A stretch of DNA of 49,131 bases, from positions 1-49,131 of the forward strand of contig DIYF01000163.1 of assembly GCA_002427745.1 (NCBI GenBank), in the 5' to 3' direction. The notes under the pieces were generated by a model. That model did not search any database and was not told the origin of the DNA. It was given only the letters and a program-made list of their open reading frames with translations. This document shows, one piece after another, positions 8,727-16,751 of this stretch; the stretch's first letter is position 1, and every line of letters begins with the position of its first letter. The DNA comes from Roseivirga sp. UBA6061 (GTDB taxonomy: Bacteria > Bacteroidota > Bacteroidia > Cytophagales > Cyclobacteriaceae). The translations under genes and the position numbers were made by a program.

Positions 8727-8851
8727 ATGTCATAAGGATGTCGCAGTGATGTCTGCCTGGTGTCGGAACTACCCGGGCGACTCAGATTCTAATTTTGACG
8801 GTACAAACAGCGCATGCCAAAAGCTGCCTGTAAGACTTCAAATTCAGAAAG

Positions 8852-9514
8852 ATGAGTTCTCAAAAAATCAAAACAGCACTGACAGAAAACAAGACAGTTC
8901 GGGTAGGTGCCAGTGTATTTATTCTAATTACCGGTCTGGGCGTGGCCATGCTGGGAGCAGGCCTGATCCTGTGGTGGAGAAAACTGACGGAAAGTACCTT
9001 CAGATCACTGGGCCTTTATAAGCCCAACAATTGGATAAAGACCATCCTTATGGGGATTTTCATGGGCTTACTGATCAAATTTGTATTTGTCAGCCTGATA
9101 ATGCCGGCTATGGGCTCGGTGCCTTCGGCCAGTTCGCCTTTCAGTTTCTTAAAAGGCAACCTTACCAATGCCCTATTATTCTCCATTTATGTAATTGTGG
9201 TGGGAGGCTTCTGTGAAGAACTGGTCTTCAGAGGCTTTCTCTTCAGGCAGGCAGAAGCCTGGTTTGGTAAGGGCAAAACAACCAGTCTGTGGATGGTCGT
9301 CATAGGTAGTCTCATCTTTGGTTTGCCACATATCTATCAGGGAGGCTTTGGGGTGATCCAGTCTGTCCTGGTGGGCCTTATTTACGGAAGCATGTATTTG
9401 CTGAATAAAAAGAATCTGTGGATGGTGATGATCGCTCATGCCACCTTCGATCTGTTTGCCATCTACATCATCTACCACGATTGGTCACTGTATATGAATG
9501 AGCTGTTTCTTTGA
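8852..9514 (+). CDS. CPBP-family (Abi/Rce1-like) intramembrane metalloprotease
   Basis: A 220-residue multi-pass membrane protein. The catalytic signature is in order: EELVFRGFLFRQ (motif 1, EExxxR), FGLPHIYQG (motif 2, with His), and AHATFDL (motif 3, H-x-x-x-D). CPBP proteases are glutamate/histidine intramembrane endopeptidases, some involved in bacteriocin self-immunity or processing. The role here is not shown by the context. The gene follows the XRE-membrane regulator by 125 nt on the same strand and may be its target. Confidence 0.88.
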   Translation: MSSQKIKTALTENKTVRVGASVFILITGLGVAMLGAGLILWWRKLTESTFRSLGLYKPNNWIKTILMGIFMGLLIKFVFVSLIMPAMGSVPSASSPFSFLKGNLTNALLFSIYVIVVGGFCEELVFRGFLFRQAEAWFGKGKTTSLWMVVIGSLIFGLPHIYQGGFGVIQSVLVGLIYGSMYLLNKKNLWMVMIAHATFDLFAIYIIYHDWSLYMNELFL

Positions 9515-9558
9515 GGCGGGTTTTAAATATTGGGATCCGGTATGAACCAACAAGTGAA

Positions 9559-10128
9559 TTACTTTTGGAAAGCTTCGCTGATGAGGGCTGCAGTCTCATT
9601 GATACTACCGAGGCCATCGAAAGTATCGGTAACTATCTTTTCTTTCATATAGGTAATAGCCGGCAGGGTATCAGATTTGAAGATTTTGATCCGCTTTATA
9701 TGGGTGGCAGGATTCCTGTCATCTTCCCGGTCTGAAGTGCTTGCTCTTTCGAGAGCCCTTTTCAGGAGTTCTGCCTCGGGCACTTCAATATTGAGCACTT
9801 TTTTTAGGTGCAACTCTTTGTCAGCGGCAAGTTTTATTAAAGCATCTACCTGAGCGATGGTCCGGGGGTATCCGTCCAGTAGAATTGCTTCTTCTTCCAG
9901 GTTTTCATCCAGTAACTGATTGAGTAGTGATTCCATTACAGAATCCGGTACCAGGTCACCGCGCTTTTCATATTCTGTCAGGGAGAGCCCTATATTGGTC
10001 TCCTTTTGCTTTTCCAGTCGACAGCGATCTCCGGTAGAGATATGTTTCAACTTGAAAGTCTTTGACAAAATCTCAGATTGAGTTCCTTTACCGGAATAGG
10101 GAGGGCCGGTAATGATGTAGATATCCAT
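9559..10128 (-). CDS. Adenylate-kinase-like nucleoside monophosphate kinase
   Basis: A 189-residue P-loop kinase counted from the ATG at 10128; an upstream ATG at 10179 would add 17 unconserved residues. The Walker A loop reads GPPYSGKGTQ instead of the usual GAPGSGKGTQ. The NMP-binding part has HISTGDRCR and GDLVPDSVM, and the CORE has AILLDGYPRTIAQVDAL. The LID is short (RASTSDREDDRNPATHIKRI), lacking zinc-type cysteines. It should phosphorylate an NMP with ATP. The deviating P-loop and stand-alone context suggest it is a second, divergent copy rather than the essential adk. Confidence 0.82.
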   Translation of the reverse strand: MDIYIITGPPYSGKGTQSEILSKTFKLKHISTGDRCRLEKQKETNIGLSLTEYEKRGDLVPDSVMESLLNQLLDENLEEEAILLDGYPRTIAQVDALIKLAADKELHLKKVLNIEVPEAELLKRALERASTSDREDDRNPATHIKRIKIFKSDTLPAITYMKEKIVTDTFDGLGSINETAALISEAFQK

Positions 10129-10241
10129 GCTTTTGTGGTAAAAGAATACATACGTTGATCGAACCTGAAAGATGTACAATTACTCCAATTCTTGACCTCT
10201 TGTCTGAAATCTAAAATCTATTGTCTAAAATCTTTCAGCCA

Positions 10242-10589
10242 CTAATTCGACCAAACTGCATATCGCTTCCTTCTCAGCTCCAGTGTGAGCTGTTTCTCCA
10301 TCTTCAGAGCTTCTGTACGGGTCATCGGTCCCAGGTGATTATACAAGCTGGGGCGAAGGTACATGCCGTATTTCTGCACAATATTCGAGGAGATTTTATG
10401 TCCTTTCTTACTGAGTGCTCCGGTTTTATGCTGTTTGAACCTTTCCTGAGGTGTCTTACTGGTCATACCCACATAAAGGCACTCCAATACTCCGTTAAAC
10501 TGCGGATTGGCTTCCCTGAACTTCCGGTTTTCAGAATAAACCTTTTTCGAAAGCTCTATCACATAGACATGGTAAATGGCTCGGGGCAT
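10242..10589 (-). CDS. GIY-YIG nuclease-family protein
   Basis: A 115-residue single-domain protein. HVYVIEL and CLYVGMTSKTPQERFKQH form the GIY-YIG core, with the catalytic-type Arg in ERFKQH. MTRTEALKMEKQLTLELR near the C-terminus carries the metal-binding-type Glu. Small stand-alone GIY-YIG proteins cleave nucleic acids, but the physiological substrate is usually unknown. The start ATG is clear at 10589. There is no signal peptide, and the neighbours do not suggest a pathway. Confidence 0.78.
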   Translation of the reverse strand: MPRAIYHVYVIELSKKVYSENRKFREANPQFNGVLECLYVGMTSKTPQERFKQHKTGALSKKGHKISSNIVQKYGMYLRPSLYNHLGPMTRTEALKMEKQLTLELRRKRYAVWSN

Positions 10590-10879
10590 AGTGTCAGTAA
10601 GTTAAGGGTTGGGGTGTGGGAAACCAATGGTCCTTATTGGATTATGGAGGTACGGGACTCAGGGAAGTAATGGAAAACACCGCATAAGCAGACCATACCA
10701 ACACTACCGGAGTATTAGTTTGAGGTTCATGGAGATAGGGGGTAAAAGCCATGAGAATAATCCCGATAAATCACCTGAAGTTCTTGGTGTAATACCTTTT
10801 TGTGTCTAATTAAGTGTAGGTTTAGGTGTTTTGTTTTGTTGTTTAGGATTAAATAATTCAAACAAATAAAATTAAAAAC
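10590..10879. other. Intergenic stretch without a recognisable gene
   Basis: 290 nt between the divergent GIY-YIG gene and the first CPEC-tail gene. The right 80 nt are very AT-rich and T-rich, as expected for a promoter of the downstream operon. No hairpin or convincing small ORF was seen. Confidence 0.4.
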
Positions 10880-11815
10880 ATGTCAACAACACAACAAAAA
10901 ATCGACAATTGGGCAAAGCATCGTTATGCTGGGTTTAGTAGAAACTTTTGTCCACCACGTGGAAATGGTCTTTCACGACTGGCTTCTCTAGAAATGACCT
11001 CAGAAGACTTTGGGAAATTAAAGGAATTTGGAAAAGCAGACTCATATGAATTGCTTATGGGGCTTGATAAGTCTATTACGAACCCGGCTGATCAGGAGTA
11101 TAATTTTGTTCCGGTGCTTAGAGTGACATTAGGCGAAGGTGAAGGTAAGAAAGAGCTGGACCTGGACTTTAGTCAAGGACAAGATGTTCAACACAACATT
11201 GATCGATTAAAACTGGAACTTAAACCAGATGAAAACTCCAACAACGACTTCTTAAGAATTCCTGCCAGGTTGACCATACAAGTAATTAGAATTATGGAAA
11301 GCCTACTCAAGCAGGGAAATAATTTTGTAGGTAGACAATTAATTCTTCAGGAGCTTAAAAGATATATGGACGAACTGGATGATGTGATAGAGGAGAGAAT
11401 AGTCCCTGGAATGTTCAGGAAAGCGGTTGGAGCAATATGGTGGCTCATATCAGATCATGATATTTTCGAATTGATGTTTGAGGAAAGAAATACTCTCAAA
11501 TCTCGATTAATATCTTTTTTGGCTAAAGAGAATCCTAAAAGAAATCAACGACTTTACAGAGCATTATCAATTGTCTCCAGTGGAAACCCTGATGTCAAAA
11601 ATATGCGAGTGTATCCTTCAATAATTCCTGAAAAATATAATAATACAAATGAAGAAGCTATAAAAATACCGTTTTCATTTGTCTTTGAAATTGAATTTTC
11701 AAATAATTATCTTAAGCATCAGGAGTTTATAGATTCAGCTAAGGAAGGTGCTGATCAAGGCGGAGAAGGTATTGTTTTAATCGAATATATTCAACCATGT
11801 CCCGAGTGTGATTAA
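10880..11815 (+). CDS. Orphan CPEC-tail protein A (first gene of cassette copy 1)
   Basis: Unrecognised 311-residue protein, paralogous to those at 12672 and 44750. It has no signal peptide or TM segment. An N-terminal KIDNWAKHR is followed by LEMTSEDFGKLKEFGKADSYELLMGLD and NFVPVLRV, which align with LEMTEDDLNTLNKLGEVRSFRL and NVAPLLHV of the second paralog. The middle (residues about 120-225) is helical. The C-terminal third repeats the pattern of a polar helix then beta strands (RALSIVSSG, then FSFVFEIEF) and ends in GIVLIEYIQPCPECD. The CPEC motif is one residue from the end. It is followed after 34 nt by a multi-pass membrane gene. Base composition is more AT-rich than the kinase genes nearby. 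Confidence 0.7.
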   Translation: MSTTQQKIDNWAKHRYAGFSRNFCPPRGNGLSRLASLEMTSEDFGKLKEFGKADSYELLMGLDKSITNPADQEYNFVPVLRVTLGEGEGKKELDLDFSQGQDVQHNIDRLKLELKPDENSNNDFLRIPARLTIQVIRIMESLLKQGNNFVGRQLILQELKRYMDELDDVIEERIVPGMFRKAVGAIWWLISDHDIFELMFEERNTLKSRLISFLAKENPKRNQRLYRALSIVSSGNPDVKNMRVYPSIIPEKYNNTNEEAIKIPFSFVFEIEFSNNYLKHQEFIDSAKEGADQGGEGIVLIEYIQPCPECD

Positions 11816-11849
11816 TGGAGTATCAATCTAAGAGATTAGTGCTTATCAG

Positions 11850-12497
11850 ATGAGTAGTAGGGAGCTTTTTAATACCATGACCTTTGGGGCTGTTTTGAGC
11901 ATTGCTTTAGCGTCAATTGTAGGGTTCATACGTTGGCCTAAAATTGGATACTGTCAAAAGGTCCTTACTGCTCTTCTAACAACAGCTTTAATAACTGAAC
12001 TGCTTTCAGCAATTCTGAGAGCCTATGCACTACCAACTTACCCCGGTTTTCACATGTATGCTCTATTAGAGTACGGATTTCTGGTTCAGATATTTGGTCG
12101 AGTATATGATGCGGGCAGATGGGGAATTATTATTCGCTATAGCTGGATACCAATGTTGATCTTTGGAATACTCAACTTAATTATCTGGCAGCCACTCAAC
12201 ACTCCGAACACAAATGTGATAGCGGTGTCCGGCTTAATAATGATAACCTTGTCACTGGGTTTCTTATTCTCAACTTTGAATCGAATGAGATACAGAAGGA
12301 TTGAAAAAAGTGCCCTGTTCTGGATTAATGTGGGGGTTTTGCTTTATTTCACTAGTACTCTTGTGATGTTTGTTTTTCTGAATGGTTTGGTAACAGTTCC
12401 TGTTACTTACAAGATTGATATTCTTGTTCTCAATATAATCTTCAACATAATCCACTACCTCTGCTTTAACATTGCTTTATGGATGAAAGCAGAGTAG
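11850..12497 (+). CDS. Multi-pass membrane protein A' (7-TM-like), cassette copy 1
   Basis: A 215-residue, strongly hydrophobic protein with about six or seven TM segments. It is clearly homologous to the 13620 protein and more distantly to the 45930 one. Shared features are a CQK turn near residue 36, TYPGFHMYALLEYG near 65-78, IEKSALFWINVGVLLYFTS near 150-170, and a final LNIIFNIIHYLCFNIALWM. The conserved FHxY and HY histidines in or near membrane helices are candidate ligand-binding or sensory residues. No family name is known to me. It directly follows the CPEC-tail gene. Unlike the other two copies, no kinase follows. Confidence 0.72.
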   Translation: MSSRELFNTMTFGAVLSIALASIVGFIRWPKIGYCQKVLTALLTTALITELLSAILRAYALPTYPGFHMYALLEYGFLVQIFGRVYDAGRWGIIIRYSWIPMLIFGILNLIIWQPLNTPNTNVIAVSGLIMITLSLGFLFSTLNRMRYRRIEKSALFWINVGVLLYFTSTLVMFVFLNGLVTVPVTYKIDILVLNIIFNIIHYLCFNIALWMKAE

Positions 12498-12671
12498 GCC
12501 ACTATACCCCCGCTAAATCACCTGTTTTGTCCCGTTGATTGTCTTAGATTAGGATAAAGGATTTCGCTGATGAATTTCATTTTATGTTATTCAGGAATGA
12601 TCAGATTGTTTTAAAGTAATTCATAACTGATCAATTCAATGATTTTATAACTTATTAACGAAACGAATAAT

Positions 12672-13601
12672 ATGACAGAAGACATAACTGTAAACGATCA
12701 GTATGGTACTGTAACTGAAGAAAAAGCTCGGGGAATGATCAATAACTGGATGGGTAGCGAGGTACTCACTTTAGGTAATCACTTTCAGGGCTCTCCAGTG
12801 CTTGACTCAGAACCTCTCACTTACGATCCCGACTGGAGAGTAAGTAATATGGAGATGACTGAGGATGACCTTAATACGCTTAATAAACTTGGAGAAGTCA
12901 GATCTTTCAGGCTTTGTATGTCTTTAGAAGAAACTCGGTCAGAGGGTGTTAATGTCGCTCCATTACTTCATGTTGTAGGAGACAAAAAAAAAGAACACTA
13001 CTTCAGGTTATATACACCAGCTGATACCCTGAAGCAAAAGTATAACATCACAGGGTCCGGTGTCATTGGAAAAGGCGGGAAGAAAAGCATCGGACTGAAG
13101 AAGTTTATGAGGTTGCTAGGAAAAACAGAAAGTGCCGAAGTGCCGGTGCAGTTTCTCCAAACGGTTAGGGAAAACTGGTTATTGCTCGATCCTGCGCAAA
13201 TGGATGATTTGTTTATGGCATACCGAAACACTAATACTGTGGAGAATGAAGTAAGAAGACTCTCAAGATTAACTGAATATCGCATGAATGCAGGTACGAA
13301 TGCTTTGCTTTTTAACAAGCTGAGAAAGCTGGCGGGCAAAGGAAAACTCACCACTTTCAGAATGCACTTCGGTGTGGATTTCAATAAGCAGCCTAACCAG
13401 GGAGAGTTTACCTTTACCCCGGTCATTGAATTAGGAACGAGTGATAACCTCAGGGTTGCTTTAAAGAAGCACGCCAAAGAACTGAAAGGCATTTCTCTTT
13501 CTGCACTTCAGGATATGCCTGTTTTTTCTTCGGTCACAGGAGATGGCGAAGACGGTAGTACCTGGTTTTTTGAGTATATCAAACCCTGCCCACCATGTTA
13601 G
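12672..13601 (+). CDS. Orphan CPPC-tail protein B (cassette copy 2)
   Basis: Unrecognised 309-residue paralog of the 10880 protein. It shows an internal duplication. TEDDLNTLNKLGEVRSFRLCM with NVAPLLHVVG (about residues 62-100) is echoed by NALLFNKLRKLAGKGKLTTFRM with FTFTPVIELG (about 215-262). A Gly/Lys-rich loop and a helix-rich linker lie between. It ends in STWFFEYIKPCPPC, with the CXXC at the extreme C-terminus. There is no signal peptide, so it is either cytoplasmic or exported by an unrecognised route. The membrane partner gene starts 18 nt later, and a kinase and regulator complete the cassette. Confidence 0.72.
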   Translation: MTEDITVNDQYGTVTEEKARGMINNWMGSEVLTLGNHFQGSPVLDSEPLTYDPDWRVSNMEMTEDDLNTLNKLGEVRSFRLCMSLEETRSEGVNVAPLLHVVGDKKKEHYFRLYTPADTLKQKYNITGSGVIGKGGKKSIGLKKFMRLLGKTESAEVPVQFLQTVRENWLLLDPAQMDDLFMAYRNTNTVENEVRRLSRLTEYRMNAGTNALLFNKLRKLAGKGKLTTFRMHFGVDFNKQPNQGEFTFTPVIELGTSDNLRVALKKHAKELKGISLSALQDMPVFSSVTGDGEDGSTWFFEYIKPCPPC

Positions 13602-13619
13602 TGCAAGGCTAAGCATCTC

Positions 13620-14267
13620 ATGACCCATCAGAGCCTTTTTATAACCATCTCTCATATTGCAGAAGCCAGTATTGTACTGGGAGTTTTGATAGGGTTTCTA
13701 CGTTTGAAAAAATTAGGGCCATGTCAAAAAGAGTTATTGATTGTTCTAGTTGTCGCTTTATTGGCTGAGGTATTCACAAGATTGCTGGTCGTTTATGAAA
13801 TGACCACATATCCTGTTTTCCATTTCTATGCTGTGATAGAGTATGGCTTGCTTGCTCTTATTTTCGCCAGAGCTTTTGAAGGGACGAAACTCGCTAGAAT
13901 GCTGAAATGGAGTATTCTGGTGATGATGGGCTATGCCTTATTGAATGTGTACTTATGGCAACCCTTATCTGAGCCCAATACTAATGTGGTGTTGGTTTCC
14001 GGGGTTGTATTGATCACAATGAGTACGGTTTTCCTGTTCAGAACACTTAACCGCATGGTCTATCGGCATATTGAAAAGAGTGCACTCTTTTGGATCAGCA
14101 TTAGTGTGCTGATGTACTTTGCCAGTACCATCCTTATGTTCGCTTTCCTGACCAGACTCATACCCGTGGATATGGAAATTACCGGAAGTGTACTCGTACT
14201 GAATGCCGTTTTTAATATCGTTCACTATATCTGTTTTGGCATAGCTCTATGGATGAAGCCGGAATAG
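13620..14267 (+). CDS. Multi-pass membrane protein B' (7-TM-like), cassette copy 2
   Basis: 215 residues, the close paralog of the 11850 protein. The same landmarks are present: GPCQKELL near residue 35, TYPVFHFYAVIEYG, WQPLSEPNTNVVLVSG, RHIEKSALFWISISVLMYFAS, and LNAVFNIVHYICFGIALWM before the stop. Its last 19 nt overlap the start of the histidine kinase, a coupling also seen in the third cassette. Since the kinase has only one TM helix and no sensor domain, this protein is a plausible separate sensory subunit. That role is inferred. Confidence 0.75.
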   Translation: MTHQSLFITISHIAEASIVLGVLIGFLRLKKLGPCQKELLIVLVVALLAEVFTRLLVVYEMTTYPVFHFYAVIEYGLLALIFARAFEGTKLARMLKWSILVMMGYALLNVYLWQPLSEPNTNVVLVSGVVLITMSTVFLFRTLNRMVYRHIEKSALFWISISVLMYFASTILMFAFLTRLIPVDMEITGSVLVLNAVFNIVHYICFGIALWMKPE

Positions 14268-15028
14268 CCGCTGAGATTGATGCCCTGGTAGTGGGTATGA
14301 TCGGGATGTTTTGCCTCACCCTGGTCATAGTCCTCTTTGTGGTGGTGTATCAGCGCAAGCTGCTCCGACAAGAGCGCAGACATAAGGAGAATGAAGAGGC
14401 TCATCGTCTGGAACTCTTACAGGCCACCATCGAGAGCCAGGAGGTAGAGCGAGACCGTATCGGCAGAGAGCTTCATGATGGAGTGGGCGTGATGCTCTCA
14501 ACTACCAGGTTGTATCTGCAGCATTGGAATGAAGAGGATGATGCCGGCAAGGAAACAATCGGTAAAAAGGTAGATCAGTTACTGGAAGATACTATCGACT
14601 CAGTGAGGAGGGTTTCTGCTGACCTGAGACCGGTGATCCTGGAAAACCTGGGTCTGGCTGAAGCAGTGGCAGATCTTACGAATAACATAGAACAGACAGG
14701 AGTACTCAAAATACAGTTCGATGCTTCCTACGAATTAAGGTTGCCTCAGAAAGATGAGCTCAATATTTATCGTGTCATTCAGGAGTTATTGACGAATACA
14801 CTCCGACATGCCGAGGCCACTGAAGTGAGGCTGCTGGTAGATTCACAGCCTGGTCATTTTGGTTTGAGCTACCGGGATAACGGAAAAGGCTTACCCTCTG
14901 ACACTGCCCGTAAAGGGCTCGGTTTGAAAAATATGGAGAACCGGATTAACGCCCTGAACGGGCAGCTTACCATAGCAAGTCCTCCGGAAGGAGGCATATT
15001 GATAACCATTGAAATAGAGAAAAAATGA
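14249..15028 (+). CDS. NarL-type sensor histidine kinase (HisKA_3), cassette copy 2
   Basis: 259 residues. One TM helix lies at about 13-34 (VVGMIGMFCLTLVIVLFVVVY). It is followed by a charged coiled coil (QRKLLRQERRHKENEE) and the HisKA_3 box ERDRIGRELHDGVGVML with the phospho-acceptor at His76. The HATPase_c domain shows IQELLTNTLRHAEA (N box), YRDNGKGLP (G1) and KGLGLKNMENRI (G2). There is no periplasmic or cytoplasmic sensor domain. The gene begins inside the 3' end of the membrane-protein gene and overlaps the response regulator by 4 nt (ATGA). Signal input presumably comes through the co-encoded membrane protein. Confidence 0.93.
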   Translation: MDEAGIAAEIDALVVGMIGMFCLTLVIVLFVVVYQRKLLRQERRHKENEEAHRLELLQATIESQEVERDRIGRELHDGVGVMLSTTRLYLQHWNEEDDAGKETIGKKVDQLLEDTIDSVRRVSADLRPVILENLGLAEAVADLTNNIEQTGVLKIQFDASYELRLPQKDELNIYRVIQELLTNTLRHAEATEVRLLVDSQPGHFGLSYRDNGKGLPSDTARKGLGLKNMENRINALNGQLTIASPPEGGILITIEIEKK

Positions 15029-15678
15029 AAACTATAAAAACAGCTATTGTTGATGATCATATCTTGTTCCGCCAGGGGATAGAACTGCTATTATCCAGAG
15101 TGGATGAGGTAGATCTGATATTTGATGTGGGAAGTGGCGAAGAGCTTCTGGAAAAACTGATGACTGTCGTACCGGATGTCCTCTTACTTGACCTGGATAT
15201 GCCAGGAATGAATGGTATTGATACCTACAAAGTAGTGCATGAAAGGTACCCTGACCTGAAAGTACTGGTGCTGACCATGCACAAGGAGGAGCGAATGATT
15301 GCGTACCTGATGGAGTTGGGTGTAAATGGCTATCTGCTCAAAGACACCAATCGGGAGGAGCTCAGAAAGGCCATCGTCACAGTCTACGAGCAGGGCATGT
15401 ACTTTAATGACCGTACAGCTCAGGCCGTGCTGGGGGGCTTAAAGCGAAAGACCAAGACACCTCCTAAGCTAGGCCAGGAGATCATTTTAAGTCGCAGGGA
15501 GCAGCAGGTATTGGAGCTGATTGCTGAAGGACTTTCCAACAAAGAGATAGGGGAGAAGCTATTTATCAGCACGCGTACCGTTGACGGACATCGTACCAGT
15601 CTGTTGCATAAGTTTAATGTGCACAATACCGCTAAACTTATAATGGAAGCGGTGAGGAAAGGTTTTTTGCCGGAGTAG
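15025..15678 (+). CDS. NarL/FixJ-family response regulator, cassette copy 2
   Basis: 217 residues. The receiver domain has the acidic pair DD at 10-11, phospho-acceptor Asp56 in VLLLDLDMPG, a T in VLTMHKEE, and Lys in GYLLKDTN. The LuxR-type HTH covers about 153-213 (LSRREQQVLELIAEGLSNKEIGEKL, TRTVDGHRTSLLHKF). It overlaps the kinase stop by 4 nt and is followed by a perfect palindromic terminator. It is closely similar to the regulator at 47490. Confidence 0.95.
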   Translation: MKTIKTAIVDDHILFRQGIELLLSRVDEVDLIFDVGSGEELLEKLMTVVPDVLLLDLDMPGMNGIDTYKVVHERYPDLKVLVLTMHKEERMIAYLMELGVNGYLLKDTNREELRKAIVTVYEQGMYFNDRTAQAVLGGLKRKTKTPPKLGQEIILSRREQQVLELIAEGLSNKEIGEKLFISTRTVDGHRTSLLHKFNVHNTAKLIMEAVRKGFLPE

Positions 15679-15707
15679 TTATTACCTGAATAGACCTTAA
15701 GCCACTT

Positions 15708-15737
15708 AAAAGGCCTCAGTATATACTGAGGCCTTTT
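15708..15737. terminator. Intrinsic terminator, 15-bp perfect palindrome
   Basis: AAAAGGCCTCAGTAT followed immediately by its reverse complement, giving a long stem with A- and T-rich ends. It ends the CPPC-7TM-HK-RR operon. Confidence 0.85.
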
Positions 15738-15880
15738 GTATTTATATCAGGATTTGAAAGAGCGATTTAACCCTATTCATCTTTTGGGTGAATTAGCTCT
15801 TACAAAACCCTGAACTCTTGCCCAAATTGGAATTAACAAAAGCTTTCAACGATGGCCGTAGCCTTTGGCGAAGGACTTTG

Positions 15881-15965
15881 AAGTGGAGCAGAACCCACTT
15901 AAAAAAACGAACCTGTCTGCGAGGTAAATGGCAGAGGCGGAAACCGAAAAGCCTTAGAGAGTAGG
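15881..15965 (+). ncRNA. Structured leader-RNA-like element, copy 1
   Basis: First of four related elements. Hairpin 1 is AAGTGG (15881-15886) with CCACTT (15895-15900), with the loop containing GAGCAG. Hairpin 2 has stem TCTGC (15916-15920) with GCAGA (15931-15935) and flanking CC/GG. Then come GGCGGAAACCGAAAAGCC (15936-15953) and GAGAGTAGG, which ends 16 nt before the ATG at 15982. The same architecture with different stem bases occurs at 22098, 23211 and (partly) 44165. It is probably a cis-acting leader; the class is not recognised. Confidence 0.7.
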
Positions 15966-15981
15966 AATTAAAGTTTGAAAA

Positions 15982-16653
15982 ATGAATTTACAAGGATTGT
16001 TAGACTTACATGTCCAAAACTCCGCTGGAGTCAGTTGGATACAAATGACAAGTATCAAAAAAGCATCTACTATCGGACGTAGTTTGCTGGAATATGAAGC
16101 TGAACTGCCCACTGGTAATGCTGTGACAAATAAGGGGTACTTCGTAAGAATTAAAACCATGGATGGTCATGTAGTTGATGGTACCTATTCAACAGGTGAT
16201 GGGGCAGGGGCAATTAAAGGCTCAATTAAATCTCCACAACTCGATTTCAGAAAAGAGAATTACTTTTTTGAGTTTGGACCTCATTATCAGATAGAAAATA
16301 CCAATGCTGTTGCTGCATCAGTCTTGTTAGTCCAGGGACGACCCAGGAACTTTCAGGCTTCTTCAATATTCTACACTGGGAACCATGGTAAGACGATGAC
16401 TTTTGATTATGAATTTCCGCGTACAGTGAGCAAAGTTTCTGATGTGAGAGTATATCTGGTTGAGGGAAAGGAAATTCTACCTGAGTCAAAAGCAATCAGT
16501 GACATATTGAAAATAACAAAAACCGATGGACACACAGGCTCGAAAAATCTGGACCTGAAGTCTGAGTTAGAAGAGGGGAAATCCTACACAGTTTGTATGG
16601 GTATTTTCAGTAATCTAAGACAGATTGCTAGTAATACTTTCATTGCTGAGTAG
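15982..16653 (+). CDS. Orphan beta-rich protein, 223 aa, behind RNA element
   Basis: Not recognised. It has no signal peptide or TM segments. It is predicted beta-rich, with alternating hydrophobic strands such as GYFVRIKTMDGHVVDGTY and VSDVRVYLVEG, possibly two beta-sandwich-like halves. The ATG is preceded by leader-RNA-like copy 1, and the gene is bounded by a terminator shared with the convergent decarboxylase-like gene. It does not resemble the other three RNA-linked proteins in sequence, so the RNA rather than the protein family unites them. Confidence 0.65.
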   Translation: MNLQGLLDLHVQNSAGVSWIQMTSIKKASTIGRSLLEYEAELPTGNAVTNKGYFVRIKTMDGHVVDGTYSTGDGAGAIKGSIKSPQLDFRKENYFFEFGPHYQIENTNAVAASVLLVQGRPRNFQASSIFYTGNHGKTMTFDYEFPRTVSKVSDVRVYLVEGKEILPESKAISDILKITKTDGHTGSKNLDLKSELEEGKSYTVCMGIFSNLRQIASNTFIAE

Positions 16654-16751
16654 GCACCGACAGATTAGGAGGGACCTGTAACCAGCCTATATCTACTTTG
16701 ACTACTGATTTGTAGGATTGGTAAGAAAAACCTTAAAAAAGTAGTTAATTG

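Noticed and set aside
10609..10809. Small plus-strand ORF after the GIY-YIG gene
   Set aside because: No conserved features, composition unlike coding sequence here, and it mainly covers the promoter region of the next operon.
12672..13601. CPPC proteins as thioredoxin-like oxidoreductases
   Set aside because: The CXXC is at the last residues, not at the start of a helix after a first beta strand, and no thioredoxin fold motifs are present.
15881..15965. Reading the repeated leader as a c-di-GMP-I (GEMM) riboswitch because of GGAAACC and AAAGCC strings
   Set aside because: The second half of the GEMM fold, the tetraloop-receptor arrangement and the downstream GCC block are absent. The helix order differs.
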